Positions 45,911 through 56,534 of a stretch of DNA of 64,000 nt are shown here, in pieces. The stretch covers positions 83,095-147,094 of the forward strand of contig JAULBX010002335.1 of NCBI GenBank assembly GCA_032358255.1. The letters run 5' to 3'. The position numbers and the translations under genes were made by a program. The notes below the pieces were generated by a model. That model had not been told where the DNA came from, did no database searches, and was given only the letters and a program-made list of their open reading frames with translations. Numbering within the stretch: position 1 is the stretch's first letter; every line of letters begins with the position of its first letter. This DNA comes from Heterotrichella gracilis (Eukaryota; Sar; Xanthophyceae; Tribonematales; Xanthonemataceae).

Positions 45911-46464
45911 TCTTGGTAGCCTAAGGACCTGAATATTGCCCCTAAGCAATAATTGACATTCCACATATACCCAAGGGACAAACAATATTTTCACAACAGT
46001 AATAGAGCTTGGAAGTCACTGTAGTCCACCTGTAGTTAGCCCAACTTGGGTATGTAGGCTTGAAGCAGGCTTTGTAGGCTTGAAGCAGGCTATGTAGACT
46101 CGCATCCCTGCTTGATATTTTACCCCAAGACCGGCTCCTGTAACACTACCTAGTAGTATGTTCTAATCCCCCAATGGGCTACAACGCCTCAAACAACGCT
46201 GTGTGTCATGCAACACCCTGACTCATAAGCCATGGGCTTATGAAAAATTGGCAGTGGCAACCAACACAGACCGAAACACACTGTGAGCACAGCAGCGCTT
46301 TTAGAAGGCACTTTGGCAGCTTCCTCAACCCCATCCAGGTCAGCAGCTGCCTCAGGTCCTAGCATGTGCACCATCCAGAATAAAAGCATCGAGGTGATAA
46401 AAAAAAAGTGTACTGGGCTGGTTGCGGTACCTCACAGACACAAGCAACAGGGCTGGCGGTGCCC
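45911..46464. other. Intergenic, includes a copy of the sulfotransferase 3' end
   Basis: 46,305-46,370 repeats 46,475-46,535 (GGCACTTTGGCAGCTTCCTC against GGAACTTTGGCAGCTTCTTG), which is the last coding part of the sulfotransferase. Nothing else seen. Confidence 0.6.
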
Positions 46465-49400
46465 CTACAGAAGGAACTTTGGCAGCTTCTTGACCCCCAT
46501 CCAGGTCAGCAGCTGCCTCAGGTCCTGGTTGGGCTTGGCATACACCTCCCGCAGCAGCTGGAAGGCCTCGTCCAGTCTGGGCTCGGTGGCGTGCGCATAG
46601 GAACCCACGTTGGACGTGCTGTCGGCCCCAGCCTCGGCCGGCAGGGGGGGCGATATCCCCAGCCAATGGAGCACATCGTTGGCTGTGCCCAGCAGGTCAT
46701 CGTGGATGTCCTCCAGGGAGGTGATGTACATCTGCTCGGGGGGGTAGAAGTTGAGCCACCATGCAATCTGCGCCGCGTATAGGCCCTTGACGATGAAGTA
46801 GAGGATGGGCGGGGGCGTGGTGGTGCAGAACTCCCGCACCTCCTCCTCTGCCCGCTCCATCAGGTTCTCGCAGGGGGAGCAGTAGTGGAGGGAGCACCTG
46901 TGGGGAGGGAAAGGGAGGGGAGGGGAGCATACGCGAGGGTGACGCTGCAGCAGTAGGGGAAGGGAGGGTGGGAGGCATGGGGTTGCGGCAACAGGGGGGC
47001 ATCTGCTCACCATGCAAGATTTAGGGTTTAGGGTTTAGGGTTTAAGGTTCCAGTGCCAGCACCAGCGGGCGATGGTGCAGGACAACCAGCTACAGCTGCC
47101 GGCACCATGCCAGCCCACATGCTGCCAGGGCACATGGCGCCACTGTAAATTAAATAACAATAAAAACAGGAAATTTATCATCACCGTTATAATAAAAAAC
47201 GGCAATAATTGTAAAGTAATGATAAAAATGGTTTAAACAATAGTAAAGATTGATTACAATAAATGATGATAAAAATAGTCTGGATGCGCCAGGGAGGGCT
47301 ATCTCCCCCTCCCCAGAAACACGCAAGGGCAGCGGGCGCCGTCACCAATGCGCATGCCTCAGTGCACTTGCACCAACCCTACATGCACATGCACGATGGC
47401 TGTTGTATGACTAGTCTGCCTCATCACCACAGTCTGCCTCATCACCACTCCCTGATCAGTAGCTAAGGAAGGATGCAGTGGCATGCTGTGTCCTGTTCCC
47501 GTGGCCCCCCTGACACAGCGTTGCAGTCAGTGCATCTGAAGAACGCTGCCGTGTCCTGGTAGCCGGGTCCCTGTTGCACGCCCTACCTGAACCCTAGCCA
47601 TGTCCATCTAGCACCTAGTAGCGTGCTATGTTTGCACAGCTGAAGAGCAAATTGGCTGGCACTAGTTCCCGCACCTGAAACATGTGACCGGTCCTGTTGA
47701 GCATGTGCGCCTCGCTGCGCACCACAACAGAAACCCTTACCTGCACCTACTCCCCTAGCATGTAGCTGAGCGCCATGATTGCACACCTGCTAACCTGGCT
47801 GCCACACTGGAGCATGCATGTTACCACTTCACCACCCGCCTCATTAAGACCTTAACCCCTAACATAAACCCTAAAGCCTAAACCCCGCACCTGACGCACG
47901 CCGGCCACTTCCTGGTGGGCGGGTCGCTGTTGAACAGGCAGCCGGTGCCGTTCAGCATGTGCGCCTCGCAGTGCACCACAACAAAAGCCCTTACCTGCTC
48001 CTTTGACCTAACATGTAGCTGCGCGCCGTGCCTGCACACCTGCTGACCTGCCTGCCACACTGGAGCATGCGTCTTACCACCTCACCACCCACCTCATTAA
48101 AAATCCACAACCCTAAACCCTAAATCCCGCACCTGAAGCACGCCGGCCACGTCCTGGTGGGCGGGTCGCTGTTGAACAGGCAGCCGGTCCCATTAAGCAT
48201 GTGCGCCTCGCGGCGCACCACCTCGAAGAACCCCGCGGTGATCTCCCGGCAGAACTCCACCTTCTCGCTGGGCATGTTGGCGCTGTTGGTGGTGTTGCAC
48301 TTCTTGCGCACCATGGTGTAGTGCGAGTAGGCGCGCCGCACGGGGTCCCGCAGCGTGATCAGCAGCTGCGCGTCCGGGACCAGGCGCTTCATGCGGCAGG
48401 GGGTGAATGCGCGGTCTATGTAGTCGGGCGTGGCCTCGAATAACACGTCCCCATTGGCAAAGTGCGTGTGCGCATTGGGCCACGACTCCACGTAGTGCGT
48501 GTAGTCCTTGTCGTTGAGGTAGGGGTAGTTGAAAAAGTGCTGCTCCTTCATGCGGAACCAGGCCTTGGAGCCGTCCCAGCCGCTGCACATAACATGGGGC
48601 TTCGATTCAGGGTTTATGTTTAGGGTTTAGGGGTTAGAGTGTAGGGTTCAGGGTTATGGGGTTTGAGGCCCGGCTTTGGAGCCGTCCCAGCCGCTGCACG
48701 CTACATGGGAGGGTTAGGGCTTCGATTTAGGGTTTCTATTTTAGGGTTTAGGGTTTAGGGTTATGGGGTTTGAGGCCAGGCTTTGGAGCCGTCCCAGCCG
48801 CTGCACGCCACACGGGAGGGTCAGGGCTTCAATTCGGGGTTTCTGTTTAGGGTGTAGGGTTTAGGGTTAAGGGTTTTGAGGGTAGAGGCCATGCCGGCAC
48901 ACCACAGGAGGGTTCAAATCGCAGGGTCTCGGGGATGATGCGGTGTGTGTGCGGCAACGCCAGGGCTGTCATGGGGGCCGCTGCATTAGCATTATTTTCT
49001 TGAATAGCGTGTACCAGCGGTGGCTCACCCCTTGTGAGTGGATGCAATGGGCAGTGTGTGGTGCAGAGTGGGTATTGAGTGCTGGATAGAGTTGGCAGTG
49101 GTGGGCTCTGCCGTGCTAGGGCGCAAAAGGTACCACACCCGCATGTCAGTGGGTCGCAGCGTGCATGCATGATGCCATCACCCCAGTGCACCAGAGAACA
49201 AAGTCGCTTTGGTGACAGTACCCATAGCCTCAATTACCAATGGGTATTGCAGTGCAGTGGCCAGCATTGGGGATTGCAATGCAGGGATCAGCGGATGCAG
49301 TACAGAACAACACCTGCCAATCCGGCGGTGCAACACTGCAACGCTGGACAGCCATGCGCATGCCACGTGGCCCACGCATCACCCACGTACATGGTGTTGT

Positions 49401-50058
49401 TGACCATCTTTGGATGCTGGCGCAGCAGCGTGTGCATGGTGGAGGTGCCCCCCTTCTGCACCCCAATGATGATGAAGGTTGGGTGGGTGGTGTTGGGAGC
49501 GGGGGCAGCAGGGACGGTGTCCCTGAAGCAGCAGTCCTCTGCATGCATGGACCACCGCGGTTTAGGGGGCTGGCGGGTGCTGACGTGGCAGGGAGGGGCA
49601 CTCCATGCCAGGGCAATACCATGGGACCCAGTGGCATGGCGCAACCCCGGCCGATCACATGTACGCTAAGTTCGCTGGCCAATGCTGGTATCGCGGTGTC
49701 TGAGTCTGACCTGACGGCCAATGCAGAGTGGCAGAAGGGCACGGAGAGTGCATACCTTACAACATCATGCAGGCGCAGTGGGAAGGGTTCATGCATTGCC
49801 CCGCATTTTGCAGCAGGTGGGTCTGTCTGGCGTACCTGAGTCGGGCGAGCCCTGGCCAACATGCTGCGGCATGAGGAAACCCAGGTTGGACGGCACAGGA
49901 CGTCCTGCTGGTCGTTGGGGTTCATGCACCACCCGGACTTTCTGGTCCCTGCCCTCTGCCTTCCCCCCCTTGGTGGAGGCGTGACCGAGCACCAGCAGCA
50001 CCAGCAGGCAGGGGAGTCCTCCTGACTGGCTGCTGCTGCTGCTGCGCCTGTGCGTCAT
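46465..50058 (-). CDS. Carbohydrate sulfotransferase, PAPS-dependent type II membrane protein
   Basis: Four exons: 50058-49836, 49538-49391, 48582-48133 and 46897-46465. All junctions keep phase (donor GTACGT after exon 2), 417 residues. The N-terminus has a short cytosolic Arg/Ser stretch and a signal anchor (LPCLLVLLVLGHA). The PAPS 5'-phosphosulfate loop is FIIIGVQKGGTSTMHTLLRQ; KEQHFF follows; the 3'-phosphate site is LLITLRDPVRRAYSHY. The C-terminal half has EQMYITSLEDIHDDLLGTAN and LDEAFQLLREVYAKPNQDLR, as in GAG- and glycan-modifying sulfotransferases of the Sulfotransfer family. It should act in the Golgi on cell-wall or secreted glycans; the acceptor is unknown. The 1.2-kb last intron and the intron upstream of exon 3 carry repeated exon-edge copies. 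Confidence 0.88.
47020..47044. repeat. Short telomere-type array (TTTAGGG)3+
   Basis: Just over three TTTAGGG units lie in the last intron of the sulfotransferase, close to the acceptor side. Confidence 0.85.
47143..47280. other. AT-rich island within the last sulfotransferase intron
   Basis: About 140 bp made almost only of A and T (AATAAAAACAGG, AATAATTGTAAAG), in sharp contrast to its surroundings. No ORF. An organellar or mobile origin is possible but nothing specific is recognisable. Confidence 0.5.
47583..47995 (-). repeat. Two decayed copies of sulfotransferase exon 3 donor end
   Basis: 47,886-47,995 is a close copy of 48,130-48,235 (GGCCACTTCCTGGTGGGCGG), and 47,583-47,760 is a more diverged one. 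Each is followed by the same CTACATGCTAGG/ACATGTAGCTG-type tail, so the unit is exon edge plus intron. Confidence 0.85.
48600..48880 (-). repeat. Copies of sulfotransferase exon 3 acceptor end with telomere motifs
   Basis: GGAGCCGTCCCAGCCGCTGC recurs at about 48,676 and 48,785 after the coding copy at 48,567. Each copy is followed by TTTAGGGTTTAGGGTT and GGGGTTTGAGGCC, giving three tandem units of roughly 108 bp. The telomere-like strings are part of the unit. Confidence 0.9.
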
Positions 50059-50999
50059 TGGTGGCGGGGGAGGCGCGTGGGGGCGCACATCCGAGGGGCG
50101 CACAGGCGTGGCGGTGTGGGGAGGAAGGGGGGCCTTGAGCCCGTGTTGGGAGGAAGCCTGACAGAGGGGCAAGAGGGTCCCCGTCAGACCGGAGCAAGTC
50201 CAAAGTAAGGTACGACGAGGTTTGCGGCTAACCGTTTCCGGTATATATATTTGCGGTACGCTGTGCGTGAGGGCTTGCCGCACTGGGCCAGTAAAGCGTG
50301 TCGCGGAACTGCAATGCATGCATAGCAGCGCACCTAGTTTGAGATCTTGTACTGGGCACGTGGGGACGGCCAAGGGAGGGAGGGGCACACGAGCCACCTC
50401 CTGTCGACAGGCGCAACCCCCAAACTTGTCCCGGTTTCGTGGGTCGCTCTAGATCTCCGACTGAGTCACTTGGGCTCCTTGCCTGGCTGCCAGTGCGGGG
50501 TCCCGCAAGCTCTTTGGGCTATACGTCCGGCAACAGGCTGAAAAAAATGACAGAAGATAGCGCTGAACCCTACTCAAACAGCAGCGCTGCGTTGTTTACC
50601 GAGCGGGATACCGGGGGAAGTACCCACAATAGCTTCTCAGCGTGTGCACTCAACTGGTGCCGAGTTTGTCACAGTCTATACGAACAGACGGGGGCGACTC
50701 CTGCGGTGCCGTATATGCAGCAAGGTGCAGACAAAAGCTGGAGTTATTTGCCTTTGCAACGCCAGTGTCGCCCAGTATTTATCAAAGTTATAGCTTGAAA
50801 GAGCTGACAGGCGGAAAGATAACACAATATTAGCTGACGGGGACGGTGCAATGCATGCATATATAGTTACATGGTCTGTGCGTTGCTCTGCTCAGCTTAT
50901 CGATAAACTTCAACCTTTGCACTTGCCCGGTTCAATTGGGTCCAGCCACAGTTATTGTCACCAGTGGCCTTCCTCTTGGTCTCGTGTCCCCCCCACAAG
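50059..50999. promoter_or_regulatory. Divergent intergenic region (sulfotransferase / F-box LRR)
   Basis: A 0.94-kb spacer. A TATATATAT at 50,241-50,250 lies about 185 bp upstream of the sulfotransferase ATG. A CATATATAG at 50,858-50,867 lies about 135 bp upstream of the F-box ATG. TGCATGCA occurs at 50,315 and 50,852. Confidence 0.5.
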
Positions 51000-52465
51000 A
51001 TGCATGCATGCACATCGGTTGAAGCACCGATGGCCAAGCGGAGAGGCGACCATAGCAACCTGGCACAGGAGGTAGAAAGGCCCTTGCACATCAACGACCT
51101 GCCAGAGGCGTTGATGGTCCAGGTGTTTGGGCTGCTGGACGTGCCCGACAAGCTGCAGCGCGCCAGCCTAGTGTGCAAGGCCTGGAACGGCGTCTTGAAG
51201 AAGCCAGAGGCCTGGAGCGTGCTGGCCTATGACACAAGGAAGCTGAATGAGCTGGAAAACGCCGAGGAAGCCTTCCTCCTGTTGCTCAGCACCGTCGCCC
51301 CTGGGCTGCGAAGGGTGCGGCTGCGCAGCTTTTTGGAGCCAGCGATGCACCACTCCTTGCTCAGCATCCTTTTCTCCTCATCAGTCCAAGAACTCACGCT
51401 GGATGGTTCAAACAACCTCTTTCCCACCAGCCTGGCCGGGCCAATGGCACACATGGCGTGCGCAACCAGCCTGCGCCATTTAGACCTCCACAGTATGGCA
51501 TACACAGCTTCCAACCAGGACTGTTCGCAACCGCATACAGCCACTGGTCAGCCCTGGTCAACCTGACATCCCTCAAGTGGGGTACATGCTACAGCAACGA
51601 GGAAACGTTGGAGATACGGCTGCCAGTCAGGTTCCCCTCCCTCACCTCCCTCATCCAGCTGTGTTGCACCACCAGCTCCTCATACTTCTCCACAGACATG
51701 GCCAGCCTCAGCCACCTGCCCAGCCTGCGGGATCTCGAGGTGCAGGTTACTGTCAGTGATGAAGTTGACGACAACGACAACACCTTCCCAGCCTCGTTGC
51801 TTGCGCTGACTCGCCTTGCGCTGCACTACGACAGTGCCAGCGATGTACCACCTTCCATGGGGTTGGCCCTCAAAGGCCTGCGGGAGCTCATCCTGGACGG
51901 CTTACATGAGGTTCAGCTTGGCGGGCTGAGCCACTCTTCAGCCCTCAAGCTGTTTGCCCTTTTCTTCCCGCCTAACAGCGACGGGAACTTGCCAGCTGAG
52001 ATCTACAAGCTTGCCAGCCTGGACACCCTGGTCATCCAAAAAGAGACCCACCTGGAGTTGGAACCCTCCATCACCCAGCTGACCAATCTTAGGAGTTTGT
52101 GCCTGGGCGGTTGCTCCACCATGGTCCTTCCCATGGGGGTCACTGCGCTGTCGCACCTCAGCATCCTGAACTGGGGGGAGCCTAACCAGTGGTCAAACGG
52201 ACCTTGCATGCTGACACTTCAATCGGAGCAGGACGAGCATTTGCAAGTGGCCATCAGGAGTACAAAGGAAGGGGCATTTTACTTCTCAACCGATGCCTTG
52301 GTGGGAAGCAGCTTTCTAGGGGATGTGCTCCAAAGTGCCAAGGCGTTCTTGGAGCGTCAGATACATAGCGCGGACGCCGGCGCTGCATTCTACCGCAAGC
52401 TTACTGGGTTGTGTCCGATCCACTGGTGTTACAACCAGCTATATTGCTTGTCAAGCATGTCCTAA
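51000..52465 (+). CDS. F-box/LRR protein, copy 1 (one-base frameshift)
   Basis: Intronless. ATG at 51000 or 51030 (MAKRRGDHSN). F-box at residues 25-65: HINDLPEALMVQVFGLLDVP, then KLQRASLVCKAWNGVLKKPE. About ten leucine-rich repeats follow (SLRHLDLHSM, LTNLRSLCLGGC, LKGLRELILDGL). F-box proteins are substrate adaptors of SCF ubiquitin ligases; the LRRs bind the target, which is unknown. Near 51,523 the sequence reads GACTGTTCGC where the paralogue has GACTGGTTTGC, so one base is missing and the frame breaks after codon 175. The remainder is open to the stop at 52463. If the lesion is real, only the F-box and the first repeats are made; if it is an assembly error, the gene is about 488 residues. 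Confidence 0.75.
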
Positions 52466-53681
52466 ATACTGTATTGTGGGCTTTTCCTTTTTTGTGTTTG
52501 TTTCCGACATGCCTTGTGAATAACAATTAACAAGTGATGGAAATTTTAGATGGACAGGTTTTACGGCATGAATGTGATTTTTTAAATTTTTTTTATAGAT
52601 ATAAGCATGCATTTGATTATCGATGTGCAGCTTGCTAAATCTACACGTGCCAAGGGAAGTGGTAGTGGTGCTTGCATTGTACAACTGAACAGAAATGGCA
52701 AGGGCATAGTTAAGGCGGTATTACCTGCTGAGCAGACATTGTTGTACCCACACACACTGGTCACTCTAAGCAGTCAGTGGCATCAGGCTGCCTTTGCAAC
52801 GAAAGAAGAAAGAAACAAAGGGAACGCACAGAGGCGTAGTTAAGGGGCCACTGGCTCGCTCCAGGGCACCACACCAGCCAGAACGGCTGGTCAAGGATAG
52901 GCCTTGAGGCCTATTTAGCCAATGCCAACAGGGATGGCATGCAAAAGGGTTTGGCGTTTAGTGTACACTAATTTAACTTAATGTATAGCAATCAAATAAG
53001 TCACTCGCACTCAGTTTGCCGCTTGTACCTGTACTGGACGTCTACTGGAACTTCGCAGTTACTGGGATTGCGGAAAGCTTTCTCCGTCTTCTGTTGGCAC
53101 TGGTTTACAACCATAACCAATGAAAACCCTATGCTGTACGTACTAAACGCAAAAGCATTTTTCGTTTCTGACACCTGGCATTGGCTCATGCCAAGGCCAA
53201 AATGGCCGCCATGGAAGGACCCTGGTGTGACCCTTTTGGGCTGTGATTGTACTTCCCAACTCCGCAATGCAAGCTGCATTTCATTTCCATTTTTTCCTGG
53301 ATATTGTGGACCATGTCAGCATGGTAATGGCGCAGGCGGCAATGGCAATGGCGGAAGAAGAAGCCCAGTGCGCCGGCCAATGTTACAAGGCAATACGTGG
53401 CAGGATATCATGGTTATTGCAAACATTAGCAAAAGCTGGTGGCTGATGTTCTTGGATGACTTGACAATACTTTTCAGGGCAAGGGGTAATGTGATATACG
53501 GGACTACAAGGGAACATGCATCCATATATATTTGCGAGGTGCATACAAGATGCCTTTGAGCAAACCTCTCCTCTTGGGTTATCTGGTCCAGTTTATGTTC
53601 GGTTCTTATTGCTTCTTTGGCTTGTCTTGGACCACTGTTGTCACCGTTATCTTTTGGCCTTTTTTTATTTTCCTTGCCAAG
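52466..53681. other. Spacer between the F-box/LRR copies
   Basis: No gene recognised. CATATATATTTGCG at 53,523-53,537, about 150 bp before the second ATG, resembles TATATATTTGCGG at 50,243 and may be a TATA element. Confidence 0.45.
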
Positions 53682-55142
53682 ATGCATGCATGCACAATAG
53701 TTGAAGGACCCATGGCAAAGCGGAGAGGCGACCATAACAACCTGGCACAGGAGGTAGAAAGGCCCTTGCACATCAACGACCTGCCAGAGGCGTTGCTGGT
53801 CCATGTGTTTGGGCTGCTGGACGTGCCAGACAAGCTCTAGCGCGCCAGCCTGGTGTGCAAGGCATGGAATGGCGTCTTGAAGAAGCCAGAGGCCTGGAGC
53901 GTACTAGTCATTGACACAAGAAAGCTGAGACACCTGGAAAACTCCGAGGCAGCCTTTCTCATCTGGCTCAGCACAGCTGCCCCTGGGCTGCGAAGGGTGC
54001 AGCTTCACAGTGCCTTCCAGCAGCCAGACATGCACCACGCCGTGCTCAGCGTCCTCTTCTCTGCACCCGTCAAAGATCTCACCCTGCGTGGTCCAAGCAA
54101 CCCCTTTCCCACCAGCCTGGCCGTCCCAATTGCGCACATGGCGTGCGCCACCACCCTGCGCCACTTGGACCTCCGCAGCATGGCGTATACAGCTTCCAAC
54201 CAGGACTGGTTTGCCACCGCATACAGCCACTGGTCAGACCTGGTCAACCTGACATCCCTCAAGTGGAGTACAAGCTACACCGAGAGTGGAGCGGTGGAGG
54301 CCCGGCTGCCCATCAGGTTCCCCTCCCTCCCCTCCCTCATCCAGTTGTGTTGCACCACCAGCTCCTCATATTTCTCCACAGACATGGCCAGCCTCAGCCA
54401 CCTGCCCAGCCTGCAGAATCTGGAGGTAGAGGTAGCTGTCAGTACGGAGTTTGATTATAATGACGACACATTCCCAGACTCGCTGCTGGCGCTGACAGTG
54501 GTGACACGCCTTGCACTGCACTACGACGGCGGACGCATTGTAGAGGTTCCTCCTTCCACGGGTTTGGCCCTCAAAGACCTGCGGGAGCTCGTCCTGGACG
54601 GCATAGTAGGGCTTGAGCTTGACGGGGCGAGCCACTTTTCGTCCCTCACGCTGCTTGCCCTCTTCTTCACCTGGAACAGCGACCAATCCGTGCCAGATGA
54701 CATCTACAAGCTTGCCAGCCTGGACACCCTGGTCATTCAAAACGTTTTCCGTCTGGAGGTGGAGCCCGCCATCACCCAGCTGACCAACCTCAGGAGCCTA
54801 TGCCTGGGCAGCGACTCCACTAAGATCCTTCCCATGGGGGTCACTGCGCTGTCGCAGCTCAGCGTGCTGAACTGGGGGAAGAATGACGACCCGCGGTCAG
54901 GCGCAGCTTGCGGGCTGACACTGCAGTCGGAGCAGGACGAGCACACGCAAGTCTCCATCATGTGTACGCAGGATGGGGCATTCTACTTCTCAATGGACGT
55001 CCCGGTGGGAAGCGACCTTCTAGGGGATGAGCTCCAGAGTGCCAGGGCGTTTTTGGAGCGCCAGGTACATACCGCGGACGCCGGCGCTGCATTCTACCAC
55101 AAGCTTGCAGGGTTGTGTCCGATATACTGGTATTACCATTAG
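53682..55142 (+). CDS. F-box/LRR protein, copy 2 (nonsense codon in F-box)
   Basis: Tandem paralogue of the 51-kb gene, intronless, roughly 75-80 percent identical by eye. ATG at 53682 or 53712. The F-box reads INDLPEALLVHVFGLLDVPD KL, then TAG at 53838-53840 where copy 1 has CAG, then RASLVCKAWNGVLKKPEAW continues in frame. The LRR part (LRHLDLRSMAYTASNQDWFA and on) is open to the stop at 55140, including the place where copy 1 is frameshifted. If the TAG is real the F-box is cut in half; initiation downstream would give an LRR protein without a working F-box. Confidence 0.75.
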
Positions 55143-56534
55143 CAATATATCTTTCAGGCATGACATGGCCCTGAACACTGTCATTTGTGGGCGTCCCCTT
55201 TTTCTATATCTTTCTACCAGTGGTCAGATTCTATCAACACACCGCTCGTCCCCGCTTTACCACCGCCAGCTCGTACTTTGCTCCCCGTGACTCATACACA
55301 TACATTAATCGGGGTTATGCTTAGGTGCTATGCCCTTGTTACCCACACCATGTTCCACTGGTTGCTGCCTGGCTTGTCTATGTTTTTTAACATTGCTGGT
55401 TGTAGTTTGCCGCCGTGTGTAGGGGCTTTTTGTTTCTTTCTTTCTTTCTTTCACCTTGTGAATGAGAGGTTACAAGTGGTTCAAGCTCAAGCTAGGAAAT
55501 AATGGACCGTCCATGATGATGAAGTGATTAGCTGTACACAGTGACTGTCTATAAAACACCTAGAATTGATGATTACAACGGACTGCGATCTACCTAGAAA
55601 CACAGCAGCTCTTGAATACAGTCTGTTGAAACATTGGAAACGCTGAAAGATGGATGAAATTTAATCAGATACTTCTATCACTGAATTCTGATAGGCACCA
55701 AATAGATTGCATTGTTGCCGGCCCTGACAATGCAGACTTGCCACACATGTATTTATTGCATGCGTTCAAACTGCAAATTTGCTGATTGCAAATGTCACAG
55801 TGAATTAGTTACGCCATCCCAGGAGTTTCGCCTTAGGCAAATAGGGTTGAATTGCAGCTTGATTAGGGTTTATTAAGGGTAGCTGATGGCGTATGCGCAG
55901 TCAGTCCTCTTGTCAAGGCAATATATTAATTGGACAACGCAGGTCACTTCATATTGCATGACACAAATCCCTGCATCAAAATCACTGGGGTAGCCTGCGG
56001 AAATCCAGGGCATTGCCTTGAAAGCTTGCTTAGGGAGCGCAAGTATGGCGCTACTCCGTCAACTTCACATCTTATCATGTAGCTACTGCCCTCGTGAAGA
56101 CACTGCTGAACGCCTGTGAAACAAACTGGCGGCTGGAGGCCTGGCACGCCCAGACGGTGGGCCAGCTGCATAATCGTTGAACAGCCATTGTGGCGCCCGC
56201 AACATAACTGATAGCCATGTGGCCCGCCTGCACAGCAGCTCGGCACTGCTAGCCCACCCTCTGCACCTGGTAAACCTGCATGTGTGCAAGCCTGTCACGC
56301 CCTTGCCAGCAACATTGAACAGTGGCTTCCGCCAACAATAACAGCAGACTTTTGAGCAAGCAATGCAGATACCCAAACTCACGGCGAGCCAGTGAATCCA
56401 ATCAGTGCAGTAGGCAGTACTAATCCACGACAATGGTTGACACACCATCACGGCAACATGTTACGCTGACCTGTGATTGCTGGTGACATCACGGAAATGG
56501 TGGACAGGCTGTAATGGTCATTGTGGACAGGCCA
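55143..56534. other. Convergent intergenic region with a dispersed fragment
   Basis: 55,325-55,440 matches 45,361-45,480 (coding TMFHWLLPGLSMFFNIAG against AMFHRELPSLYVLFNVAG), so a piece of the copy D flank has moved here. A TTTC run is at 55,432-55,452. No gene seen. Confidence 0.55.

Noticed and set aside
48201-48443. Plus-strand 80-codon frame
   Set aside because: Antisense to sulfotransferase exon 3, which has clear PAPS-binding motifs on the other strand.
49240-49839. 199-codon plus-strand frame opposite the sulfotransferase
   Set aside because: Antisense shadow of exon 2 and its flanking introns, with no domain content.
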